Source of the DNA: Phascolomyces articulosus
Taxonomy: Eukaryota; Mucoromycota; Mucoromycetes; Mucorales; Lichtheimiaceae
Length of the DNA: 64,000 nucleotides
Reading direction: 5' to 3'
Assembly: GCA_025677815.1 (NCBI GenBank)
Contig: JAIXMP010000024.1
Span: forward strand, 186,001-250,000
The notes beneath the pieces were generated by a model. The model made no database searches, had not been told where the DNA came from, and saw nothing but the letters and a program-made list of their open reading frames with translations. Shown in pieces: positions 25,788 to 39,542 of the stretch; positions within the stretch are counted from its first letter, which is position 1; each line of letters starts with the position of its first letter. Made by a program: the position numbers and the translations under genes.

Positions 25788-27918
25788 GAGGCTGTGGTGA
25801 TTGTGGTTGTGATGGAGGTTGAGATTGTAATGATACATGATCGTGTTTAGGTGTTGGAGTAGGAATATCATCTTCAGGTTCTCTATCAGAAACATCACTA
25901 TCTGCAAATGTAATATGTTTTCGTTGTCCGCCATTACTATGGCTGTTCATTGAATAAGTGGTACTTTGGTCTACAAGGATGGAACGTTGTGAATGCGAAG
26001 ATCGTTGAGAGGAGGTAGGGGATGGATTATACATCATGGAAGATGTATCAAGACTTTGTTGACTTCCTGAAGCATATTGCTGTGTAACAATCCTATAAAA
26101 GATGTATACCATTCAATTATTTTATTAGGAGAGAGAAAATTATATCTTTTGTCTCGCACAACTCTCTCTTTTTCCCAAAGTCTGAATGAATTCCTAATTA
26201 TTTTTCAATTGAACAAAGGCCTACAATTTACCTATGAGGCTTTCGTGTTGCTGGAGGAGGTGGTTCCAATGTATTTCCATTACTTTTACTCGACCCAAAA
26301 ACAGAAGGTCGTGGTACATGTTGAGAAGATTTCTTTTGAGAGCGCATACGATCTGCTTTTCGTTGTAAATAATCATTGATAGCAGCAATGACTAAAGGAC
26401 GTCGAGCTAATGATTTCTTTGCAAAGCCAGGAACCCAACCTTTCATATTTTCCTGAATAACAAAAGTAACTCGTGTTGCAGGTGTTACACTTCCTCGTAC
26501 AGGTTCTAGAATCCAACCTTGAAGCTATAGATAAATTTATCATCCATCATCCAATTTTTATTTTCCAATAAAGATTGATCAGTATAATTTTTTTTTGGGT
26601 TCATTTTGTACAACCATTGAAACTAAAATTCTATTCATAGTCAATGAGGAAGAGGTGCCGAAATAACCTTCTTATTGTATATATATATATTTATAAATAA
26701 TACCTTAATTTGTGCACGGACTCTTCCAGGGATTTTAGGGATACGAGGTGATTCAACACTTGTACATGCAAAGATAATAGCTCCATCATGCGTACATTCA
26801 ATTTTTTCAATCAATGATAAATCGCGTGGTCTAATATAAATCATATATATAAATTTAATCCATTGTTTCAGAGGAACAAAAAAAAAAAGAGAGCTTCTTG
26901 TTACTTTTTTTGGAAGAGTCAAGAATATTTGGGTGGGAGAGGTAGTACATAATATAATTAAAGTCAAACATTTGGCAACACAAAAAAAAAGATATATATG
27001 AAGCTTACTTTGATGTTGCTGTTGCTTTTGTCACCTCATATGTCAATGAAGTGGTTTCATTTAAATTCTCAATAAGATTACCATCTTCAAAGCTATTTTT
27101 AAGTACATAGAATTACCAATTTAAATATAAATATAATGTCACATCAATTCATCCATCCAACCATGGTCACTCAACAATTATAAAGAGACTTACTTTTCAT
27201 CCCATAATCGACGCATACCAATGACATAAAAAATCGACTGAGGTGAAAATCCATGAATAATGGTTTGACCTTTAAATAAAGGTGTTTTGTCTGCTTTATT
27301 AACACCATTCTTCATATGAACCACCACACCACTTTTATGTTTTAATGCCTTTTTCCAACCATCATCACGGATGACTTGTTTTAATGTGGAAAGTGCATTT
27401 TCAGCTTGAAAACAGTGATACGCCGGAGAAGATAGCATGGGATCCATAAATCCTCCTGCACCACCACCAGCAGAGGAAGATGAAAATGAAGTAGGTGATC
27501 GTATGGCAGATGGGAATAAAGCAGCTAATTTTTTGGTACTATTGCTCGTGGTACTGTTAGAATGATAATGTTGAGGATGAAAAAGAGAAGATGATCCTGT
27601 AGGTGGTAATAGATCATCTTCATCTTCACTAAATATGATGGCACTATTATTATAACCATGAGAGGATGTAGTAGAGTGATATTTAGGTGCTGTTGTTGTT
27701 GATGTTGCTATGGTAGTAGGAGAGGATATACGACTTTCATTAGGGATACCACGACTACTGCTTGCGGCAAGACTGGGTGAGTTGGTAACTACAGTGAATT
27801 GATCATCCCAGTCAAGTTCGTCAGGACCCAGTGCAAGTAGTGAAGGAGGGGCTGGTAAACGAGTTGCTATTTTTTGTTGTTGTTGTTGTCTCATGGGGTC
27901 AGCGATTGGATGGGGCAT
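23842..27918 (-). CDS. Tail-anchored protein with two START lipid-binding domains and a polyglutamine linker
   Basis: Eight exons: 27918-27194, 27092-27009, 26830-26704, 26524-26232, 26092-25464, 25362-24499, 24419-24052 and 23961-23842, giving 1069 residues with all phases consistent. START 1 (about 170-367) includes GWKKALKHKSGVVVHMKNG, then FSPQSIFYVIGMRRLWDENF across an exon join and IEKIECTHDGAIIFACTSVE. START 2 (about 540-780) repeats the pattern: LSTSLEGWKSRGENEGVQLY, then CYGARKIWDERFEQGRVIER and VTNCDISAITSIET. Between them is a disordered linker with about 27 Gln. The last exon encodes FNGQQLAVVFLAMVLCYYMG followed by a short Cys-rich end, a typical tail anchor. START domains bind sterols, phospholipids or ceramides; with a membrane anchor this points to lipid transfer or sensing at membrane contacts (inference). 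Ligand unknown. Confidence 0.85.
25720..25788. repeat. Pure CAA/TTG trinucleotide repeat encoding polyglutamine
   Basis: Twenty-three uninterrupted TTG units on the plus strand, that is CAA codons on the coding strand, inside the linker of the double-START protein. Neighbouring interrupted units extend the Gln tract to about 27. Codon purity marks recent replication-slippage expansion. Confidence 0.95.
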
Positions 27919-30900
27919 GATATAAAAAAATATTATTTCTTTCTATTGATAACGCGTTATTATTGATTAAAGGAATGGAAAGTTGATCTTTGATGATGCT
28001 TGCATGTAAAGAATAAAGTACATGCAAGATGTTCAAAAAAAAAAAAAAAGAAAAAAAGAAAAAGAAAAGAGAGATAAAGGGAGTGAGAAAAGGAGAATTG
28101 AATTGAAATGAGTGGGTGAGTGAAAAATGGGTCTTAACACACAGGAGGGAGAGTTATTTGATGTGTGGGATACAATGGTTTTTTATTGTGCTGATGGATG
28201 ATTATTGTGGCAAGTGTTTTTACGTTTCACAATTTATTTGGTTTCGTGTCACCAAAAGAAATTTTGAGTACGACGATCAATTTTGATCAAAAATTAATAT
28301 ACGGTAATATTCTTTAGTATGGGACACCAATAAACTTTATGCGATATATATTTATATACATATCTATTATCGATGGATTGTTATATAATAAACTGAAGGA
28401 GATATCATGGAATGATAATGAGGAGTAATGGAGTACATAGTAGTCTCAGAATAAAATGGTAATAAGAGATGGATATGAAGAAGGAGGTGGGGTTAAAGAA
28501 AAAAAGATTTGCCCTCTCTCTCAAGTAACACAAAAATAAAGAAAAAACCTATTATCCGACTTCAACTTTGAAATTCATGTTATTATTAGATGGCTGCAAC
28601 AATAGTATTAGCAGCAGGATCTGCATTGTTTTGCTGCATGTAAGAAGATTTACGCATAAATGATTACAAGTCCTCTCTTGTTTATATATATAAGTGATAC
28701 ATGGCTTGACGCACGAGTTGAATTGCACATTTTACAATGCATAGACTTTATTTACCGCCACCTTTTTAATCCAAAAAGGGGTGAAAAGCTCGAGGGTCAT
28801 CTTTACTACTACTACTAACACCAAAGAGATGGACATGGTAACAATGTTATTATTTCACTCTGGCCAGTATAGTGATTCATTCATATCAATACATTAGATT
28901 TGTCAGTTTTGTAAAATCTAATTATTATTATAATAATATCGAAAAGAAGTCCAATGATACATATTCCCTTGTTTTCTTTTTTTTTTTTTATTTTTTTTTT
29001 TTACAAGGATGATGGTAGGATGATCTTTTTAATAGATTAAAATTTTTATTTTTAATTGTGGGAAGACTGAATTGACTTGCACTTATAATCATATAGGGTG
29101 TTACTTTGTAGTAGAATTATATTTGAATAAAGGCTATATGTGGCCTCAGCTGAAAAATGATCTTTTTTAATATATAATAATGATCCATTGGATTATCTAG
29201 GATGCTTACTTGATATTGCAAGTCAATAAAAAAAATGTATTGTGTTATATGATGTAGAAAAAAAAATAAAAAGGAACACTGAGGAGAATGATGAGGGATT
29301 TGTTTTTTAATAAGGAACGTTTATTATGACAGCAACAATGACAACACATGATATAAAGGATTTATTTACTAGTACATACTTGATGATTACATACTATCAA
29401 TTTACACTACCACAATAAGTACTTGCGTACTTTTGATAGAGTAGAAAAAAGAAAAATAAAACTTATATATCATATAGAAAGTGTCAGTCCGAACCTAGAT
29501 GTTAGATTTTAAAGTTTTTTATCTTGCATATTCTTTTTATAAAGTACATCTATAATCTTAAGAAGAAGAAAAAAGAAGCGGGAAGGAGAATCTAATGTAC
29601 GATAAGCCTCTGGTGGTAACTTTTTTTTTTTTTTTGCTGAGGACCCCATGAGTCCCTTATTCTTAAGTGAAGGGGGAGAAAGGGAAAAAAAAAGAAAGGG
29701 AGGAAATTGGAAAATTTTCATATATCAAAATATATTACTCATGTGAAGAAGCCCTTTACCTCAATTTGAGAAGAAGGGAAATTTTATATTATTTTTGGAT
29801 AGATCTATAGATGAGAATCCGGGCCATTGTTGTATTTTTAAATATCAAAAAATGTCTGTGTAAGTCTATATAGAAGTCTTAGTCATCAAAGAATGTAAAA
29901 AATTAAAATCGACTGTTCTTGTTTTTCTTTTTTTTTTTTTTTTCTTTTTGGTTCATGCATATGAATGAGTCATTTCAATCAAGAAGTTATTACCATAAGC
30001 TGATCAATCTATCCATGATCTATAAAAATATATATGAATGGATTTTGCATAATTTTTTTTTTGTAATATGGGGTTTGAAATAATAAAAAGAACAACAACA
30101 ACGACATGCATTTAAAATAGATGCAGGAATTATAGAAACATTGGAAGAATAATGATCAAAGAAGTTCGAATTTTTGATCTGTCAAAATTATAATATTTGT
30201 CGGTGATGTAAATTTTTTTCAAGTTCCAATACCATGCCCAAAAAAAAAAAAGGATCGAGAAAGAAGTGGAAGATGCTATCTGGTTAGGTCCATGATATTC
30301 TATTTTATAGCAAGCAATATGGAGGGGGACAAAGATCATCTTCACATTGTAGATTTTCAACCATAATTATAATACTAAAATATATTACTCTATCCAATGG
30401 GAAATTACATGTCCCCTATATTAAAAGTCGACCCTTGGTTTGCTTTGAGTTACACTGTTTAATGCTGTGTAATAGCTAGGGAGAGACCCTTTATTGAAAA
30501 CTGAAAATATATAATTATAACTACTTTGAAGCATAATAAATGTTATATGGATGGGATTTGGCTTCTAATTTTATTGGTTTTTTAAAGTGGTTTTTTTTTT
30601 TTGAAGAGTCTGATTCGATAGTAACCAGAGCATCTTATCAATAGAAGAGAGATTTATGAGTGGAATTTTCCTTACTACCTTACTTTTGTTCAATTATATA
30701 ATATTGTAATATACGCGTTGGTTGTCTCTAATTCAGATGCCATATATATCTAGCTCCTGTCTCATGAAAACTTTGATAAAACACAACACGAATCGTTATT
30801 ATATATTATGATACAAAGCATTCATCATTCGATATGACTGCGTCATTGAATAAGAAAATTTTACAATTTCCTTGAATAGTATAAAAAGAAGAAATGCCTA

Positions 30901-33787
30901 TACACTCCTTATATGTACGTGTGATTTCTATATACAATATCATTCTTTCATATAAAAGAGTGGTAGTAGTTGGATTGATCGAACGCAGTTACAGCGGGGA
31001 GTTGCGGATCTATTGCACGTATTCCCTTTTATATATTGTTGTACAGTGAAGGAATCATCCATTTGAACGTATCAGGTACGATACTGATTATATAATTTTT
31101 TTACAGAGAATATAACTATATTCGTTCGTCGCATGTTATTCCAAATATATTATTATGATTGATATCCACGTCGAATGATAATGGTTAAGAGAGGAACGTG
31201 GTGTCTATCATATAGAAAGTTGGTGTTATTTTTATCCAGAATAAATAATGTTTATGGATACCATAACAAGAGAGAGAGAACACAGCAAATATCCGAGATT
31301 ATCCGCTTATTGACCTTCATCTTTTTTTTGTCCTCCTCGACTCCTTCGTTTTGTATTATAATCATATCATTATGAAACATCTACACAACGAAAACAAATT
31401 CATTTGTTCATGAAAAAAAAAACCCCAATTGCAATTATACCACCCATTACCACTGATAGTGAAGGTGTGGTATGAAGCTATTATAGTATATTATTGTGAC
31501 GTAATGTTTTCCATACAACGCCCTTTTATTTTTTTTAGTGCCCTTTTTTTCTTTAATCATATATTATGACGATTATCTCATTTTTTGTGTATTGTACTAC
31601 ACACATGTCTATTATAATATTATATATCATCATCAGGAAGAAGAAGGAAGCCAATGCCGATGTATTCTGTTCACGATACTAAATTCCACTGATGACTGTT
31701 GCCTTAATTTCTTTGATAGCATCATATTATATAGAACACTGTTACTACTACTATGTAAAATGATAATTGTCAATAAAGACTCACCTATTTTCTTTGTATT
31801 ATAAAATCACTATAGTTCGGAATATTAATTTATGTCTTTTCAAGAAAGAAGAGGATGCCATGACATAATATAATATAATATTAACCAGGAACATTTGGGA
31901 ATTATTATCATCAATCACTTCTAGATAGGATATGCTTTACGTCTATATCATCATGATATACTACTTTATATATTTTATGAACGCATTTATAGAATACTAA
32001 TAATTTTTTTTTTTTTTACGAACTTTAAAATATTCTTATCCATTTGAGGAGGAGAAAGAAGGAAGGCGCGGATCAAAACAGAACTTGATGTTTGATCTGA
32101 TTATTATAAAAAAAAAAAAAAAAAAAAAACCAACCTAAATATTTCTTCTATATTTTGATATTTTTTTTCTGTGAATAAAAAGGTTATCCATCCCATCGTT
32201 TGTTCAATGTCGGGAAGGGACAATGATGGGTTATTGCTTGATCTTTGTATTACTCATTATTATCCTAAATTCCCAAAATGCGTTAATGTGGCTGATTTTC
32301 CTATAATTTTTTTTTTTTTTGCGGAAGCTGGAATTTATACCTACTTACAGGGACGTTGTGTAACAGAAACGTCTTTACATATTTTTTTTTGAACTTTTCA
32401 ACCTTGAAATTCACCCATATAGGAAATATTTCTACATGTGTGGAATAGAACCATAATTTTCATTTTCTTAATAGAAGGAGTTTTGTTTCTTTTTACCTGT
32501 CCTTCTTTTTCCCCACTTTTTTATTAGTATTATTATAAAGAAGTTCCGTAAAGTTCATCAAAAAAGTAACCGTTATAAATTATATCTTGATAGAGAAAGG
32601 GAAAAAAGGTGAATAAACCTCGGAAAGATGTGCTAAAGACTTGATTGGTTATATACACCATTCGTAGTCAAAGACCTATCCACGCGGGTAAATAACGGAT
32701 TTTGAGTGGTCAATTCTTGGCGATCTCACAGTGCACAGAGGCTTTTCAAAAAAAAAAAAAAAAAAAAGAACTTCCCATGTTACACTTTTCAACTTATAGA
32801 CAAAATGTGGGAACTTGGGATTTATTTTTTTTAATGATGATAATCCAGGTGATTTTATTTACGATGACAGCAAAATTAGTATGAGAACAATCCAATAATT
32901 TTAATAAGTGAAAAAAAGTGATTCACAATAAATAAATCTCTTTGTCAATTGTCACCTATTTTATGTTATTATTATAAAATAAACAACAACAAATCTTCTT
33001 TGGGCTGCGTTTTTTGGGTTTTGAAAAAAAAAAAAAAAGACACACGGGCCCTCATTTCTTTTAAGCTAATTTGTTATTGTTAATGCGATGAATTGTTTGT
33101 TTGACGAACAATAACAATCCAGTGAGGGTTTTTTTTTTTAGAAAAAAGAGAATCTAGGCCTTGGGATTTACTTTAATTGTTTTTTTCTTTTCTTTTATCT
33201 TTTTATCGTCAAACTGTATGTAAATGATGATGAATTTTTTATTCGAATACTAAATAGTAATTATAACTTTTTTTAAGGTACACAATTTGTTTAATAATGG
33301 ATATTGAATCCTCCATTCTTGGTTCAAAGATCGGAGCTTATGCCAGAATTATATTTATGAATAATAATAAAGATCTATCACTGCAAAAAAAAAAAAAAAA
33401 AAAAAAAAGATATACACACGATGTCACTTGCCGTCTCCGCTAATATTTGCTTGGCTAATGCTTATATTCACCGCTCGTTCAACTGGTTCGGTTGGCTCAA
33501 ATGTCTAAAACATTTCATCACGTGCAGATGAGAAGATGGGGGAATAAGAGCTAGCGAGGATTTTTTTTTTGGGGGGGGGAAGGAGAAGGTGTTGGTTTAG
33601 AGAGAGATACAACAAGATATCACACTAAACAGATCCGAACAAAAAAGAAAATATATAAAAGAAGCAATCATGTTGCTTTTGTGTGTTGGGCCAGTCTCTT
33701 CTTTTTCTTCTCTTCTTCTTTACTTAAAAATCGAAAAAGTAAATTCCCTTTTATTTTTCTTTCCCTTATCGTATAATAACATTAATA
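27919..33787. other. 5.9-kb gene-free divergent intergenic region
   Basis: Lies between the START gene (minus) and the MYND gene (plus). Rich in homopolymers: poly-A near 28028-28045, poly-T near 28978-29003 and 29929-29943, and pure A tracts near 32109-32129, 32749-32767 and 33384-33408. Short frames at 31175, 31538, 32171 and 32702 encode Phe/Ile-rich strings without domains. A 17-codon hydrophobic frame at 28590-28643 is discussed under the rejected items. No tRNA was recognised. Confidence 0.6.
33652..33660 (+). promoter_or_regulatory. TATA box candidate of the MYND gene
   Basis: TATATAAAA lies about 130 bp upstream of the start codon at 33788. It is followed by a long CT-rich tract (about 33690-33730), the usual initiator context in fungal genes. 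Position and sequence fit a core promoter; there is no direct proof of use. Confidence 0.45.
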
Positions 33788-34873
33788 ATGCTTCTTACAA
33801 GTCATTCATTAATTGCACCTACCGAACGATTGACTACTCCAACTAGAACCCAACGTGAAGATAAGTTATGGGATCATATATCATACTCTTCATCAAGAAG
33901 AACAACTCAAGGTTATGTCTTTCTTCAAGATGCTCTTACACGTCGTGGATCATTGGCAGATGTAGTTCAATTGGCTTCTCGTGAACATACTTGTCATGAC
34001 ACGACCAGTGGGAAATGTTACAATTGTGATACTGTTGCCATGTATTATCTTCTCGGTATTGAATGGGTCCTTAAACAACAGGGTGATATAAATCAACAAG
34101 ATCGACCCATTTCATGTACACCCGATTTACTCGAGTTGGTTTGGCAAATGTGCCAAATGGTGTTGGCTCATACGGATCCTTCTTTTCAAGTGGGTGACTG
34201 GTATGGACCCATGAAGAAACAACTTTGGATATTGGCAAAACAACTCAAGGAAGAAACAATTGGATCTGATTGTTATGTTGTCAATTCACCCACAACAACC
34301 ACACCTTCTTCTCCCTTATTGAATCATAATTATAACAACTATTTTCAACATCATCTGGTATCATCTCCTCCACCTTCTCCTATGGTGTTTGAACATCCTC
34401 AAGGTGACGCAGAAATGGTGTGTGATGAACAAGAAATGTATCGTCGTGCGATTCGTATCACCATTTATCATTGTCGTGCTTTGGTATATCAACAAAATGA
34501 TGAAATGGAAAAGGCCATCAATTATTTTCGTAAATGTATTGCTGTTCGTTCGCCTCCTACATTAGAGGCTCAAAAATTACTTGGACAATCTGCTATGGTA
34601 GCGTTGGATCGTTTATTATCACAACAACAGCAACAACAGAATTTTCATACACCTACCGCCAAATCATCCAGAAGTAGTTCCATTTCAAGTGGCAGTGGAG
34701 GATCTGCTTCATCTTCATCTTCTACATGTGGGAATTGTGGGGTTGAAAAAAGAACTATGCCTGTATGTGCAAAATGTCGAGTCAAATTTTATTGTAGTTC
34801 TAAATGTCTTGTTGCTCACAAGATTGCTCATGAAAAGGAATGCAAAGGACGTGTTGGTTTAAGAAACAAATAA
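33788..34873 (+). CDS. MYND-type zinc-finger protein, intronless
   Basis: Single uninterrupted frame of 361 residues. The C-terminal MYND finger (314-352) has all eight ligands in the standard spacing: C-x2-C-x9-C-x2-C-x5-C-x3-C-x7-H-x3-C, with CGNCGVEKRTMPVCAKC followed by FYCSSKCLVAHKIAHEKEC. The preceding region (about 60-280) is helical and contains a TPR-like pair (RAIRITIYHCRALVYQQNDE, then MEKAINYFRKCIAV), interrupted by a Ser/Pro-rich insert around 165-205. A Cys/His-containing patch at about 68-82 (EHTCHDTTSGKCYNCD) might bind another metal ion. MYND fingers mediate protein-protein contacts. No SET domain is present, so it is not a SMYD methyltransferase. It is the only long gene in the window with no intron apart from the CAAX gene. 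Likely an adaptor; specific role unknown. Confidence 0.85.
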   Translation: MLLTSHSLIAPTERLTTPTRTQREDKLWDHISYSSSRRTTQGYVFLQDALTRRGSLADVVQLASREHTCHDTTSGKCYNCDTVAMYYLLGIEWVLKQQGDINQQDRPISCTPDLLELVWQMCQMVLAHTDPSFQVGDWYGPMKKQLWILAKQLKEETIGSDCYVVNSPTTTTPSSPLLNHNYNNYFQHHLVSSPPPSPMVFEHPQGDAEMVCDEQEMYRRAIRITIYHCRALVYQQNDEMEKAINYFRKCIAVRSPPTLEAQKLLGQSAMVALDRLLSQQQQQQNFHTPTAKSSRSSSISSGSGGSASSSSSTCGNCGVEKRTMPVCAKCRVKFYCSSKCLVAHKIAHEKECKGRVGLRNK

Positions 34874-37800
34874 GTAGTTAATTGTTATTTATAAGGCGCG
34901 TGTGTTATGTTGATGTTTATATCCCCAAGAAAAAAAAAAGCCGGCCTTTTCACCTTCATCTGCATCTTTTCTCTTTTTATAACAAGTTCATATACCTGTT
35001 CTTCTTCATCCCATTTATTCTTGTATAGTTTATTTATATATAATCATTTAATTCTTCTTTTTTTTTTTTTGTATAATTTTTTTTTCTTCTATCCACCCCA
35101 TCCCTTCTTACTCACACAAATCTATTTCTTACTATTGTTATCATCATCTATCATTATTATTCCTCCATCTTCCGCTTTTAACTACCATGTGCTTTGTATG
35201 TTATGATAATCATTAACATGTACGACCTTCATCTCATAAAAAAAGATATTGACATTGCTTGTTCCGGATGATTTCATCGTCCCATGTGACCTCACGATGC
35301 CATTTTTTTCTTCTTCTTCTTCTTCTTTGTTAGTAAAGATGTGTCAGATAACTTGAATAGATTAGACCGCTACTTATCATAATAAAAATTGAATTCACTT
35401 TTTCTATTTATTTTCATTCATGTAGAAACAAATACTCTTTTTTATTCAATGATAGTCTTTGTAATTGACGCCATTTCTCATCAATCAACCCATCTTTCCC
35501 GCTTAATAAATAAGGCGTTTTTTTCTTAAGGTGGCACAAAAGAATGCAAGTTTATTTTGGGTAAGAATAGAAAACTTAAAAGAAGATTCGAAATTACACT
35601 CTCTTGGCGTTATTATGGTTTAGTCTCTCTTTATCCTTTGGTATTCTTGCTGTATTATATAATAATAAAAGTAATAAATCTATCTATCTATCTTTCTATC
35701 CAGTTAATGTATCATGTATTAAAATATATAGTTTAATGATAATAATAATAAAAAAACTGACGTGAATCACTTGTATTAGTGAAAGAATCATAGATAAGTG
35801 TAATTATATTTTTTATTTGTTTGGGACCACGAGGTCTCACACAACACCCTGTTGTTGTTGTTGTTGTTGTTGTTGTTTTGCTTTTTGTCCGATTGCAGGA
35901 TTTTGAGTGACATTGGGGGGGGGAGGTTGGGTATAAATATATCTTTTTTATTTACTGCTAACTAAATAATTTCCACGATGATTTATATATATATATATAT
36001 ATATTCCTGTCACCGAGATATGTATTACAACATATACGATTGCACATCTGTGTTCCCGCTTCCTTCTCTCTCTCTATTTTCTTCCAATACATTCATGGAT
36101 CTTCTTTTTTTTTTCGGTCTTTGATACTATTTGGTATTTACACTTCTTCTTATTACAAATAGTTCTAGACATGTAAAAGAACAGAAGAAGACCTCATTGA
36201 GTGATTTACGCCACTGGAATTTCTATATCCTTTCTTTTTCTCCGCTATAAAAAATTGTATATTCTTTTTTGTATATATGGATTATCAACAACAACAACAA
36301 CAAAAAATCCCTTCACAAATTATCTGTTGTGCAACCTAAAAAAAATGGCGAAAAAGAAGAGAAAAATTTGTTTTTTGATCGATAGGTACCTCTTGGGGAG
36401 AATATTATAATAATTACCTATTTGATAACTCATTATAATATGCAGCGAGAGTCTAACCTTTTATGCATGATATATGTGTTAGTAACAGTGACAAAACCAC
36501 AATTGAGGATCCAATCTATAACTAATATCTGTCTATAATATTATAATACACTTTATTCTACTCTTCGTGATGTTCAGAGTTTTTTAAAGTTTTGCTCATG
36601 TGGTGGATGGGCTTCTGATAACGCCATTTCACCGAATACTTTTCTAATGTAGTAGTATAATTTTATTCAAAAAACGCATAACAAGAAGATGGAGTGTTTC
36701 GTTTGTCAAATAATAAAAAGCTGACTTTTAACAATTAGAGAAACAGAAAACATTTGTAATGACTTATTATACAATTTTATTATTAAAAAAATTATTTTTC
36801 TTGATCGACCAATCATTGTTGTACGTAAAAAAAAAATATACAAGTATCTGATATGCAATCCTAATTAGGCAAACAAGAGCAAATATGTAAATTTTAATAC
36901 TTTTACAGCTGCGGGTCGAACTCTTTTTTATGATTTGTTATTGTTGCTTACTTTGTAGTAGTTGTAGGGTGTTCAGGGTTCGTGTGTCAAATGTTTAAAA
37001 ATAATCTCTCCCAAAGACATGGTTTTTTTATATTTATTATTATTTTCTGGTCCGCTGTTGTGGTTACCCAGGAATTCAAAACCTTGTTTTATGTATAGTG
37101 ATCCGACCGCGATGAAAAGCGTTTGTTTAATACGAACGATTCTTTTTTTAAAAAAATAAAATCATCCATTTTCCGTCCATCCGAAGAAATTTCCTTTTTC
37201 TGTGATGATCGGTATAAGTTGTTTTTCTTATCTCTGTTTCATAGTTTCTCATGCATTTATCCGTCATTTATACCATGAAGAATGGTAATCAAAAATAATA
37301 ATGATATATATAAGCATGTATTTATATCTACTAATTCTTCCATGATGCCGATTTATTAATAGCTTTGTTATTTTAAAGCTTAATGTGAAAATCGAGAAAT
37401 AGAGAAAACCGAAAGTTGGGGTAAGAATCACATTCTTTTTGTTATTATTATTATACAAATCATCCTCAACAAAAAATTGAAGTTTTTTTTTTGTTCAGTT
37501 CCGTGATAGATCCCAAGATTCTTTCCATTTTCGTTCAATATTTTCCCGTTGGTTAGCTAGTTCTTCTTTAAAGATGGAAGATAAAAAGTCCTATTGATAT
37601 TTATCACATGGAAATTACAGTTATTGTTTCATACAAATTATACTTTAGAGTTTAGTTTGAATAATAATTAACAACAGAGCATGAAAAAAGCAAAAGAATC
37701 GAGGGAGCCGGATCCCTTTTTTTTTCTTTATCAAAATGAAACGGGTTCTCTTCATGCAAAAAAAAAAAAGAAACGAAACGTTTTCATCAAGAAATCCAAT

Positions 37801-39542
37801 CATATTGAATTATTTGTCCAAAATGGACAGATGTATAGCATTTGGTTGGATACTTCTTTTTTATTGTTTTAATAAAAAAATAACGTGTGATAAAAAAAAT
37901 GGATACCAGTAAAAGTTAGTTTGTAAACATGTTATTGTGCTACTGTTTTTTATGTTTTGATCACCAGTGATTGTTCAAATGAAATATTTTAAAACAGTAG
38001 TATAGAATGGTTTTGCATGAATTAAAACAACCTAATAATAATCGTTATGTTGATATAAAACTAAATTAAACTATAACCAAGTTAAAGAGTCTTGCTTATT
38101 TATCTTTTATTATATTATGTTATAGATATGTTCAGGACAATGTACATTATGTAACCAGTAGATTATTTAAAACAAGCAATATACATGGAAACAAGATTGA
38201 GTACGTACCCCCAGCAAATATTAACTTTTCCCGTTCACTTTTCTCATCATGATAAAATATCTTTATACTAATACGAAAGAAAAAATATGTATATCTCATG
38301 ATATATATGTTCATGGTGCAACGACGCCACCATTTTACTACAAGTGGATGATTGCGCAATTTTTACATTCACGGATACAGGAATTGTGGTTCCGTTATCT
38401 TTTTATTATTTATTACTTTACAAAAATAAATTAGCCAACTAACAATTTCATGTTTCGTGATATTTATTAAATGATGGCAGGGATAGTGTAATAATCAACG
38501 AAATCAGTTAAATTAATATGTTCAAGCATCATGCTGTAATTATTTTAGATAGAAGATTTCATAGCAAGTAATTGTATATATAACGTGCTGGAAGCCTTGG
38601 AATTGATATGTTAACGTTATATATATATACCATCACTAGGTATCATCTTCTCTGTATCTACGTACCAACTTGATCTGATGGATAATTAATGACTAATTAT
38701 TATTTTATTGTGTATTACATATGATTATTTTCAGTTGCAAAAGTAATTGCTCTTATGTATTATTACTAGCGTTTGTAATAATTAGTAATGGGGTATTGCT
38801 TTGGAGGAATAATATCAACCAATGTTATGATTTGGAAATGTATCTCTATATAATGACTGACAAGAAGATTCGACTTCAGGACCAAGGAATACATCATTAG
38901 TTTACAAAATAAGAACTATATACATAGCTACAGAACCTATTGATAATACAAAAGGTGTTGTAATAAGGGTGTGTTTTATTGATTATTAATGTTATATGTA
39001 CGATACTTTGGCATTCTATTAGCAATAGTAAAAGGTAATTCGGCAGCAACAAGACAGGCGGATCAATTAATATTAGTTAACATATTTTTTTTAGTAATAT
39101 ATCTATTAGTATATTCTTCTGTATACCCTTTGCTGTTCCAACGTAAGAACGGATCATAGGTATTTATTACTTTTTTTCATTTAAGTACTTGAATCATCTA
39201 CTATTCATTGGTATGCCATCATAATTACTTGTGCGATACTTTAACAACAGGAGGATTCAATTCAAACTTCCACGTTTTTTACACACATGTCAGATTCTTA
39301 TAAGATAACCTGCATATCCCCTCCCATCTGAGACAGTTATTAGAGTATTTACTAATTTGTTAAAATACTGCTTATTCTATACTTTTACCCATATATTTGT
39401 TATACATAGAAGAAGAATTGTGTATTCTTTTTTTCTGGCTGTCAATGCAAAGCAGCCAAAAATTTCAACTACAGCGGTGGCTGTATTCAAAAAAATTGAT
39501 TTCTCCCATACAATTTTAAGAACTTTTTTTTTTTCTTTGTTA

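Noticed and set aside
28590..28643. 17-codon hydrophobic frame MAATIVLAAGSALFCCM with a gtaag donor-like end, reminiscent of a Tim14/Pam18 N-terminus
   Set aside because: No following exon with a J domain or any other coding signal within the next 1.5 kb.
28765..28830. Minus-strand frame HLFGVSSSSKDDPRAFHPFLD
   Set aside because: Only about 22 codons between stops, no start or splice context.
32171..32392. 73-codon frame with HPIVCSMSGRDNDGLLL
   Set aside because: Bounded and interrupted by poly-T tracts, no homology recognised, no splice continuation.
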